From Babylonia areolata (lineage: Eukaryota > Mollusca > Gastropoda > Neogastropoda > Buccinidae), in contig NC_134883.1 of assembly GCF_041734735.1 (NCBI RefSeq), forward strand, positions 16,806,747 to 16,870,746: DNA of 64,000 nucleotides. Direction: 5' to 3'. The number at the start of each line of letters is the position of its first letter. The first letter of the stretch is position 1. The notes beneath the pieces were generated by a model. The model worked only from the letters and a program-made list of their open reading frames with translations. It was not told the DNA's origin and searched no databases. A program made the position numbers and the translations under genes. Shown one piece after another: positions 50,441 to 60,414 of this stretch.

Positions 50441-51000
50441 GAGCTCCCCCTGCCCTTTGGTCATCCTCTTCCGCCTTCACGGCCGCTGAGAAAGGTTTCC
50501 TCCTCCGCCTGGTCCGTCGGGAGACTTCATATGCGGCATGTAGTACTGGGTTACATGGTACCAGTAGCATGCGCTATGTCCCTGACCTGACCGCAAAAAA
50601 TAAATTAAAAAATAATAAATAAACACACACATCATAAACATACCTGTAAATATGCAAATGGATTCAGATACATACATATCAACTGTGCTTGAAGAGAGAT
50701 GGAGAGAGACAGAAACAGAGAGGGGAATATAGAGAGAGGCAGACAGACTGAAACAAGTAGAGAGAGCCTGGGGAAGAGAGAAATCATTTGGTGGTGTCGG
50801 CAGATTCTTTCATTATTTAGATGTGGATGGTATGCACTTAACATTTAGTTAGTATTGACATTAAGATAGTGTAATATTATTTATTTCAAAACAAACCAAC
50901 AGAACACATGAGACTGGGTTTAAAAAGATCAATTCTGGGAAGAGACAACATTATCTTGTGAGCATGCCGATTACCATTAATACGAAAGGAGCCAGATAAT
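50440..51000. other. Unrecognised intergenic or UTR DNA
   Basis: Purine-rich AGAGAGA stretch at 50690-50790; nothing coding. Confidence 0.5.
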
Positions 51001-51580
51001 ATTTTGAGCATGAAAACTGCTTTGCTATATTAGAGTTTCAGTTTCAATGGCAGAATTCCAACACAGCATCGTCTGCTAAAGATAACGCTGTAGATTCTAA
51101 TGAAAATAATCTTAGAGCACAAGTACGTAGACTATATAGAGGTTTAATGATACTCGCTTGTCAGATCCCAAATAATGGGTGCATGATTTATATGGGATTC
51201 AATAAAGTGTGAAAAAACATTTCACGGTAATGGATATCTAAGAAATGTTTCATCTTGGACAAGTAATGGATATCTAAGAAATGTTTCATCTTGGACAACT
51301 GATATATCTTTTAGAGCTTTATATCATTCCTGTATGCTTAGACCATGAAAGGTTAATTCTAATTACAAACCCCAGAACCTTATGTCGCTCAACTTCATTG
51401 ATGCTTTTACCATTGATGACTGAGGGAAAAACAGGAATAAGATAGAAAGACACAGAGAGATGGAGAGACAACATACAGCTGTAGAGTCCTATGAGCATGT
51501 TCAATATGAATAAAACAAATATAATGCACACAACGGGAACTTTATATTTAAAAAAAACACACAAAAAAACAAACCCGGTG
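51000..51580 (-). mobile_element. LINE RT fragment
   Basis: NGKSINEVERHKVLGFVI and NLSWSKH on the minus strand match the RT region after the catalytic box in Jockey-like elements. Confidence 0.6.
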
Positions 51581-51639
51581 ATGTATGAACAAAACTAAAT
51601 ATGTAAATAAGAAAAAGTGGATAGGAGAGGAAGAGAGCA

Positions 51640-51641
51640 AG

Positions 51642-51697
<56 letters not shown>

Positions 51698-51700
51698 AGT
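51640..51700. repeat. (GA)n microsatellite
   Basis: About 23 GA units. Confidence 0.9.
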
Positions 51701-51944
51701 TTTTCTAAGGTTTCACATCATAAATGAAAACACACGCATATAAAAACCATGTGCACACACCATTCGTACTCAGTAGGGAAGGTAATACGATGGAATGGAA
51801 TAATGGTAACATTCAATGTCCAGTGCCAGTGGATTCTTGCTTCTGTAGGAATGATAATAATAAAAAGTATAAATTATGGGGGGATGATACTGAAGGTTCT
51901 ACATCTTTTGTGTGCTTGGGTGTTCTGAAAATTTGTATTCCTCT

Positions 51945-52325
51945 TTTTTGTCACAACAGATTTCTCTGTGTGAAATTCGAGCTGCTCTCCCCAGGGAGAG
52001 CGCGTCGCTACACTGAGAGTGCCACCCTTTTCCCCCCCCCCCCGTGCAGTTTTATCTGTTTTTCCTATCGAAGTGGATTTTTCTACATAATTCCGCCAGG
52101 GACAACCCTTTTGTTACCATTGGTTCTTTTACGTGCGCTAAGTGCATGCTGCACACGGGTCCTCGGTTTATCGTCTCGTCCGAATGACTAGCGTCCAGAC
52201 CACCAGTCAAGGTCTAGTGGAGGTGAAGAAAATATTGGCGACTGAGCCGTGATTCGAACCAGCGCACGTTTAGATTCTCTCGCTTCCAAGGCGGACGCGT
52301 TACCTCCAGGCCAACACTCCAGAAA
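51945..52325 (-). mobile_element. tRNA-derived SINE, family S3
   Basis: Reverse of the 4411-4796 element: CGAATGACTAGCGTCCAGAC, GTGATTCGAACCAGCGC and CGTTACCTCCAGGCCAACAC. It abuts or interrupts the LINE that follows. Confidence 0.8.
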
Positions 52326-54050
52326 ATGGAGAGCAAGATGCTTCTTAGAGGTTGTTCTGCCACTGAGGGATCCGATATATGATGGGAACTGGTTCCAGAG
52401 CAGACTACCAGAGTAACAGGCTACATCTGAATAAGTCAATCCTTGAGTCTGGAACTGGCGTTTGCTGCAATCTCGTCCGTTGAAATGAAATGTTGATACA
52501 AGACTAGTCGGAACAGTTTCTGAAAGTATTCTGTGCATTAAGATTCCTTTGTTTACAGAAAATGTTTCCCAGAGAGTAAGATAGCAAATGAATCATATTT
52601 TTGTTTATCAAAGCGTGATTATTTTAGGAGAGCTTAAGTGAATAAGTGTTTGCGGTCAAATAGAGTGGATCCATAATCGATGGAAGAAAGAATGTACGCG
52701 TGCATGCAGAAATATTTTTAGCATGTAAGTTTAGAAAGTGCTTATTCTACATAACTGTGTATCTTTTTGGATGTATTTTGACAAATTGTTAAAGTGATCA
52801 TTCCAAGCAAGGTTATATTCGGTTATGACACTCAACACCCTGACAGTTGATTTCTTTTACGGGTTCTACATCAATATAAATGGTTGGAAGCTGAACAATC
52901 AGATTTTGACGTTTTTTTCTTGTTGTTATAAGCATGAGTTAGTTTTTTTGTTGAATTCAATGGAATTCAGAGACATGTGATTCTGGTCACACCAAAACTT
53001 TATCTTGTCAGCAGCTGATTTTGATTACTGGGATACGTTGTTAAAATCAGTGCGGCTGTTATGTATAGTTATGTCATCACAGAAAAGTTCGCATGATTCA
53101 TTTGTATGCAAGAGGAGATCATTGATATCTACTTGGAACGGAAGGTGACCAAGCTCAGAACCTTCGGGGATGCCGCACGTAACATCCTATGCATTTGACA
53201 TGTATGTTAGTCAGTCATGTCCGACTATGACCACCAGAACAGCAGATGAGGTATATGCTGTCATGACTATTTGGGCTAGAATTTGATTACAGTGGAGAGT
53301 GTGTTGCCCAAGTTAGCCTCCAAAGCTGCAGCACCAAGAGCCAGTGTAATTTTGCCTCCTAATTTCAGAGTCATAGTCCTTCACAAGACTAAGCTGTAAA
53401 TGCCTTCAATTGCAGTGGGTCATACAGCTCTCACTTTGCTGTTGGTCCAACTGTAAGCTTTTGTCAATATGTGATATAAGCTGAGCGTTGGGCCACAGGA
53501 CATGTAGTGCTACAAAAAGTTTGTAGGGTTTTGAAGGAATTGTGATATCAATTTGATACTTTTTTCTGATAAGCCATTTAACATAAGCTTTCTACAAAGC
53601 AATTCATGGTCGATGAGACTCAAAACTTTTATGAAGTCAATAAAAACGTGCTCTACAAAATGTGTTTTCTTTAATTACAACCACTAGTCATCTACATTTA
53701 CAAGTGTAACATATCAAGAGCCACTTTTCCTAAAGCCTGGCCGTTTTTTGTGTGCAAGAGAGAAAAAAAATTGCTTATTTACATGTTTTTCTAATGGTTG
53801 GTTTGGATAATACAGATGGAATAGAAATGGGTCTGTGGTTTGTTGATTGCCTTTTATCACCGGATTTGAATAGAGGGACGATTTTTGCATGTTTGAATTG
53901 TGATGGTGATTTTTTTAAACACATATGCAATAAGTTGATGAGAGTGAAAAAGAATGTGGATGGCATGCTTGCAATATGTTGATGAGTATGAAGGAGAGTG
54001 TGGATGGCATGCTTGCAATAGGTTGATGGGTGTGAAAGAGAGTGCGTTCA
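52326..54050 (-). mobile_element. LINE fragment, CR1/Jockey-like
   Basis: C-terminus FNGRDCSKRQFQTQGLTYSD and SGSLLWNQFPSYIGSL at 52.33-52.54; RT block FKHAKIVPLFKSGDKRQSTN, HRPISIPSVLSK near 53.8-53.97; many stops. A 54-bp segment is repeated at 53930-54040. Confidence 0.75.
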
Positions 54051-55035
54051 ATAGTGCATGTCTGATAGGAGTGTCTGTGACCTGTGCATTGACAGTGTCA
54101 TGAGTAATCCATGCATGTCTGGTTGCTGCACAACTTTCAAATCAATTCAATTCATGTTGTTTAGAGCCCAGCCGACCGTTTAGGCCATCTCAGGGCTGTT
54201 ACCACGTTTCAACAAAAAAATCTTCTCAAAACTGTAAATAAAATATCTTATTTAAAATTTTTATGTTTACAGCCCAGCCAGCCACTAGGCCATCTCAGGG
54301 CTGTGACCACAACAAATCTTTACAGTATGCCTTTTTTTAAAAACATGCAATTAAAAATATCTAAATCTTGTTAAAAATATTTGTTTCTCTTATGCACAAC
54401 TTTCCAAGTCAAGTTCAGTCACGAAAGTTATAATACAGCACCGAATTGATGGAGTCAGTCACTCTCACCAAACATTCACAGAGAGAATAATGGCACAAAA
54501 AGGGGATAAGGTAAAGGGCTTCTGTATGAAATGATAAAAAAAAACAACGAAATGAATAAACATCTATTTTCCATATAACTAAAACAAAAACATCTTGTCA
54601 TTCAAAACCTGGAGGGGGGCTTGGGAGGGGGGGGGGACTAAAATATGTAACACATGATCGTTTCCACTGCCACTGACAATGTCTCCCTGAGGATTCTGAC
54701 ATAAAGCCGGTGCTTGCATGTAGATCAATATCAGAGTTAAGAAACATGCATTTTGAAATAGATTCTGAGATACTCACTTGTACTCGTAGACTATCTAAAT
54801 GTTTTTATCAGAATTTATTTTTAAACCTAACCATACCCAAACTGCTCCACTAAAGCATTTAAAAGAACTGCTTTGTCCTGATCGTTCATATACTATGTTT
54901 ATAAATCAACACTGAAAATGATTCAGAAAAGGCAGAATCAAATCAGGTGATTTATTATCTTTTGTTCCATAAAAGATGTTATATATGACAACCACAACAT
55001 ACTAATGCTGAGGCGACATTCACTTATCATAGGTA
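54050..55035. other. Unrecognised DNA with a duplicated segment
   Basis: About 100 bp containing AGGCCATCTCAGGGCTGT is present twice (54165-54205 and 54270-54310). The rest is AT-rich. Confidence 0.5.
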
Positions 55036-55039
55036 TATG

Positions 55040-55447
55040 TATTTTTTTGTATTTGTATTTCTTTTATCACAGCAGATTTCTGTGTGTGAAATTCGGGCTG
55101 CTCTCCCCAGGGAGAGCGCGTCGCTACACTACAGCGCTACCCATTTTTTAAATATTTTTTCCTGCGTGCAGTTTTATTTGTTTTTTCCTATTGAAGTGGA
55201 TTTTTCTACAGAATTTTGCCAGGAACAACCCTTTTGTTGCTGTGGGTTCTTTTACGTGCGCTAAGTGCATGCTGCACACGGGACCTCGGTTTATTGTCTC
55301 ACCCGAATGACTAGCGTCCAGACCACCACTCAAGGTCTAGTGGAGGGGGAGAAAATATCTACGGCTGAGTAGTGTGACTCGAACCAGCGCGCTCAGATTC
55401 TCTCGCTTCCTATGCGGATGCGTTACCTCTAGGCCATCACTCCACTC
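55040..55447 (-). mobile_element. tRNA-derived SINE, family S3
   Basis: Same as 51945-52325, with a clear tRNA-like head on the minus strand (GGAGTGATGGCCTAGAGGTA). Confidence 0.82.
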
Positions 55448-56350
55448 GGAATATTTTTCAAACAAAAGAATAAAACTCAAATTCATGTCAAATATGTGCC
55501 TAAAAGATGTCGAAAGGACTTTTTTGGTTGCAAAAGTACAATCGAAAGACAAATGATTCAACGCACACCAACTTCGAAATGACGGGACTTTTGCTGTGAC
55601 AGGGAAGTTGCTGTCTCTGGCTGGAGGAGAAAAATTACTGTTGCAAAAATAAATTACAAATAGACAAAAAGTATAAAAGTGTATGTAAAATATGTTTATG
55701 TAGCCGAGCGCTCAGCTCAGGCTTCAAAATACTGCATGGGCTGTATATCAGACGCCGTTTTCGCAACTAACTTGCCAGTCTTCAAGGGCTCGCGCAGAAT
55801 GGTTTGATGCAAAGCCCATTCTAAACCTGTTCTCTAAACATCTATTAAATCAAGTCTCTGTATCATTCACTGTAATATTATATTTGTTGTGCTTACACAC
55901 GTGCTTAAATCAGTTAGAAGCATGCTTGATTTCAGTCTAATCATTCGTCAGTGTAAAGATTTCAACTGACGCTAAGCTTACGTCATTTTGTCCTTCTCGT
56001 TTCATGACAACCACTCCACAACCAATGTAGCAATTGGGTGAGCTCTAATCTGTGTTTCTGCCAACCCGTATTTAATTAATATCTCTTTTGTCAGATCAGT
56101 AAACTGGCAGAATTGTCGCAATTCCATCTTTAAATCTATATCATTTGTGTTTGCCTACGTTAAACTGATTTAACGCAGTTTGTAATTTTCAGCGACGAGC
56201 TCATTAAAACTGACCCTTTTCAGGTGACTTAAATTAAGATTATATATTCATCTTAAATAATCAACACTCCATTTTATACTCATTATAAGGTAGGCGTTGA
56301 GCTATTTCTTTTGCGACCTATCCGACGTAAATCGGTTCAGGAATCATTTA
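55448..56350. other. AT-rich DNA, nothing recognised
   Basis: No open frame with domain similarity, no tandem repeat. Confidence 0.5.
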
Positions 56351-56840
56351 CAGATCTATCACTGAACACCTTGTTACAAACACAATTCTAATCAGATTTA
56401 GAATGTCAGAGAGGACAGTGTCGCGGGAAGTAAAGGAGTCATCTTGAACATGAATGTTGAGGTTGTCAGTGACAGTCACAGCAACAGCAGGGCTGACATC
56501 AGAGACAGGACGATCAGCACGGGGTACAGGGCCCCACAAACGGTGACGTCTGCCCGCTCTGGTTCCTCTCTTCGTCTTTGGTCTGACGATACCCAGACTG
56601 ATGATGCGTTGAGTCATGTCATCGCAAAGTGGGTGTTGCTTCACCTATGACACAGTTGACAGCAACGCGACAATGTTATTGACGTTCGCCATGGTGACAG
56701 TGGCACAACAAGAGCAGAGTCCAGACGGTTCGAGAGGGTTGGGCACGTGAAAAACGTGCCAAACGGCGGAGAGTGTCATAGGCAGGGCGAAGATGGTCAC
56801 TGACACGACGATTAGGGTCTGGTGAGCTGTATTCATCCGT
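56350..56840 (-). mobile_element. Possible LINE 5' region
   Basis: VRPKTKRGTRAGRRHRLW resembles the basic motif found before the endonuclease in many LINE ORF2 proteins. The adjacent frame at 56645-56836 is hydrophobic and unrecognised. Confidence 0.35.
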
Positions 56841-57029
56841 CATCAGTAAGTCAGTAAATCAATCATTAGTAATTCTTTTGTACTGTACCCCTCATAAATA
56901 TAATAATATACCACTCGGGTTCACGGCTACATTTAGTTTTTCGTAATTTTACAAATAGTCCTGATTTGTAAGCAAGACCGCGTTGCTCGAGCTGGATACC
57001 AGAGTGAAGGCTTAGTTTATACTTTACAG

Positions 57030-58055
57030 TGTGTTAGCTGAAAAATATTGTAGTGAAATTTCAGTAAACAGTCAAAAGCTTTTTCAAAATCCATATTCAA
57101 TAGAAGTCCTGGCAAATTATTATCATCTAGATAGGCTGTTGTTTGATAAATGAGTCTGATATTATCTCCAATGTATCTATTTCGCATGAAACCTGTTTGA
57201 TCTTCATCTGTTAAGTTTTGGTAATGCAGTTTTCAAATGATTGGTTATGTAAGTTTATCCAGTTTCATAAATAACTTTTTAGTTATGATATTGGTCTCCA
57301 ATGCTTTATAAGGTGTCTATCTCGTCTCCTTTCGGTGTGCATGTTATTATTCCCTGTTTTTGAACACAAGACAATTCTCCTTTTCTAAAACAAGCATTTA
57401 CTGATTTTGTGCCCTTACTATAAACGATCATATTTTCACCCAAATTCATTTTTTTAAAATTCAGAACTAAATCTACCTGTTCCTGGGCTATTGTTGTTTT
57501 TCATATTTTAATGCAATACCAGCCTCTTCTAATGTAATATCACCTTTTAATTTGTTTGCTTCTCTAACGTTCAGTTTTGGAATATTGTTTACCATGTCAT
57601 CTATCTCAAAGTTCCCTACATTTGATTCGTTATATAAACATTCATAAAATCTTTGAACTTCCTGCAGAATACTTTCTTGCTTCTTTATAGTATTACCATC
57701 CTTATCAATGAGCTTAGCCGTATTCTTACTTACATGACGTCGCTTCTCTAAATTGCAAAAATACCTGGTTACCTTCCCACTCTCAGATATTAATCTGGTT
57801 CTTGATCTTTAAAATACTCCATCGATTCTTTTTTCTCTGATATATTTAAACCGTTCGATTTTGTATTCGATTTGTTCTAAATCTTCTTCTCGTGTGTAAT
57901 CATTTGCTTCAAATAACTTCATATCCTTCCTTTCCATTGAAGCGTAAGATGTTTTTGACCTTATAAAAAAAAAAAGAAAAAAAAGAATCATCAGAGATAT
58001 AAAACTGCAAATCAAACAAAGGAACAGTGTCAACAGTTTCTCTGGCATATGGACT
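57030..58055 (-). mobile_element. LINE fragment, L1/Tx1-like
   Basis: Minus strand: DQTGFMRNRYIGDNIRLIYQ, LLLNMDFEKAFD and a basic helical segment FEANDYTREEDLEQIEYKIE. Multiple frames; inactive. Confidence 0.75.
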
Positions 58056-58079
58056 TAAAAGATAAGGGGCAAAAGATTG

Positions 58080-58335
58080 TTAGACAAAAGACCTGTTGGT
58101 CAGTTATTGGATGAAAATGTGTTAGGTAAAGGACCTGTGATTTACAATGTGTTAAAAGACCTGTTGGTAACAATGTGCCAGGTAGAAGACATGTTGGTCA
58201 CAGTGTGTTAGGTAAAAGACCTGTTGGTCACAATGTGTTAGGAAAAAGACCTGTTGGTCACGTGTATTAGGTAAAAGACTTGTTGGTCACAATGTGTCGG
58301 GTAAAAGACCTGTTGGTCACAGTATGTTAATACTG
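58080..58335 (+). repeat. 30-bp array, right part
   Basis: Units GTCACAGTGTGTTAGGTAAA AGACCTGTTG, about eight copies; the same as 45510-45660. Confidence 0.85.
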
Positions 58336-58556
58336 TTATGGATGGGACAAAAGGTTGTAGACACTGCCGACTGTGCTGTGTGTTATTTATTCGTGACTGA
58401 AAAATCCTCAGACTGAATGTGTTCAGTCTCTATATGCAGCTCACAGAAAGCTTTGAGTAATAATTAATCTTATGTGAATGGAATGAACTATTTGAGGTTG
58501 ACTTTGCTGTGTACAGGAATCCCTATATTGTGACATATGAAGTTGTTACTTTAACA

Positions 58557-58562
58557 AATAAA
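58557..58562 (+). promoter_or_regulatory. Polyadenylation signal AATAAA (candidate for gene B)
   Basis: Follows the 30-bp array and unique DNA, followed by a GT/T-rich stretch (GGTTTTTGTTTC). Assignment to gene B is an inference. Confidence 0.35.
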
Positions 58563-58699
58563 TGGTTTTTGTTTCTTCATTTTTTATCATGTATGTCACC
58601 CATGATCATGTCATTCTCCAGGAATAAATAAATTGCTTACTACTGCCTTCTGTGCCCTCTGGCACGCAGTGCAACAACGAAGAACCACCACTCTTGTCT

Positions 58700-59125
58700 G
58701 TTTGGGGCCCATCTCTGAATAGTAACCCAGGTGTGCTTCAGGGTCTTGAGAAGATCATCTTATGTTCTGCGCAATATGCTCTTTGGCCTTCCTCTCTTCC
58801 TTCTGGGGTCCAGTGAAGGGCTGTCCGGGTGATGTGTCCTTGCTTTCTTCGCATGACGTTTCCAATCCATTTCCACCACAATCTCATAATGATGCTCTCA
58901 AAGTTCTTTTGACTCCACTTGGTGAGTACTTGTTGATTGGAGACGGTATTGGACCACAAGATTCGCAAGATTCTTCGGAGGTTTTTCATATTGAAGGTTG
59001 ACAACTTCGATAGACTACTCTTAGTAAACCTCCAGCATTCTGAACCATAGAGCAGTGTGGTAAATACGCAACTCTGGTAAATTCTCAGTTTGGTATTGGT
59101 GCTGTAATGAGGGATCTCCACACGT
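58700..59125 (-). mobile_element. LINE C-terminal fragment
   Basis: KLRIYQSCVFTTLLYGSECW, FNMKNLRRILRILW, LWWKWIGNVMRRKQGHITR and ALHWTPEGREEGQR, the typical C-terminus of RTE/Jockey-like reverse transcriptases. Confidence 0.85.
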
Positions 59126-59404
59126 TGTCAAGCATTCTGAAGGCTATTGTGGCCTTGCTGAGTGTTTGAAAGTACCAGAGTACCACACATTTACTGGAAC
59201 CTACACATAAGACTGTTGATAAGAAATCAATCAGAATCAGAATAATTCTGTTATCTTATTAAGTGAAATTAAGTGTGGTGAAGTCTGTGATGCATACATA
59301 TTACAAACAGAATAGTAAAATTTGGCATATCACATACGTAACAAAATCACACGCAACAGTAATAGAAAGGCAAGCCCAGTAAAAACATCATCTTTTTACT
59401 ATTC

Positions 59405-59439
<35 letters not shown>

Positions 59440-59985
59440 GCACGCGCGCGTGGACATACGCACCGACCCTTATGCGCGCACCCATGAACACCTTTTTGCA
59501 TATAACTTGCACAAAGTATAGAATGAATAAGATGGTGACATCAATATAAACAATACCAAGCTGGAAAACACACAAAAAGATTAAGCAAATAAGGCATAGA
59601 AACTTCAGTTGCAACAGTGGAATTAACATTTTTATATATCAAAAGAACAAATACAAAAAAGATCTATCTAATTCAATGTTAGCAATAAAAACATCAATTC
59701 CACAGTCACATTAACATCTGTATGGTATAAACAACACCACTTTCTGAAATAAGAAATTTCAATCCCCACCCCACCTCCCCCCTCTCTCTCTCGCTGTTCC
59801 CCTCCCCACATACATACAATTGGGATACAGTCTGTTCGGTTAACATTAACATGTCAGACCCTTTGAGGTAAAATGATTTGTTCAACAGTTAAAAAAAACA
59901 CAGTAAGACAGGAATAAATTTCCTGAGACGACGTCAGGACTGTTGTTTGGGTTCACGCTCTCAACGTTAGGTTCTGATGCTCCTT
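59126..59985. other. Unrecognised DNA
   Basis: (CA)n at 59407-59436; otherwise AT-rich with no gene seen. May include gene C 3' UTR. Confidence 0.5.
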
Positions 59986-60215
59986 ACAGAGCATCCATAC
60001 CGTTCTCATTGTGGTCTTTCTGTCAATGGACATCTCACAAGGACATCCCACACTGTGGATTTCTCATAAGGACATCCCACAATGTGGACATTTCGCAAGG
60101 ACATCCAAAACTGTGGACATCTCATCAGGACATACCACAATGTGGGTATCTCACAAGGACATCAAAAACTATGGAGATCTCACAAGGGCATCTCAAACTG
60201 CCACAATGGTTGCCA
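59985..60215. repeat. About 30-bp minisatellite
   Basis: Units CATCTCACAAGGACATCCCA CACTGTGGA, about seven copies. Confidence 0.85.
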
Positions 60216-60359
60216 AGGCCAGGGAGGCCTCTCTAATCCACAACGACGTGTACAGCAACACTGACCGTCCACGTTGTCTTCACAGACAGCACATAGTGAC
60301 GTCAACAGATACAACACCTCCCGTGTTCTGTGTCCGTCTGTCTGTCCTACTGACTGGAG

Positions 60360-60414
60360 TCACTGGGATGGGACATTGAATTGTCGCGATGTTAAGGGAG
60401 GGGTGATGTTAAAT
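60360..60414 (-). CDS. Gene C last coding exon (predicted)
   Basis: The only open phase after acceptor ACTGTGGCCACAG is phase 2, matching the previous donor. It ends in TGA at 60362-60360. Adjacent 46-bp units carry ACTGTGACCCCAG followed by ATATAAC, a close copy of this junction. Confidence 0.35.

Larger units (their letters stand above)
45458..58562 (+). other. Possible gene B 3' UTR, split by a LINE/SINE block
   Basis: After the stop, 45510-45660 holds units ending in AAGACCTGATGGTC/GTAGGTCAC followed by GTTAATACTGTC..GGATGGGACAAA. The same units and follow-on reappear at 58080-58360 with no coding sign. AATAAA at 58557-58562 is a plausible polyadenylation signal. Between them lie about 12.4 kb of LINEs and SINEs. 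Inference: insertions landed inside the 3' UTR, or inside a repeat array just after it. Another AATAAA lies near 46115. Confidence 0.4.

Noticed and set aside
56645-56836. Hydrophobic frame suggesting a seven-helix receptor fragment
   Set aside because: Only one possible helix pair, no family motif, and LINE-like sequence next to it.
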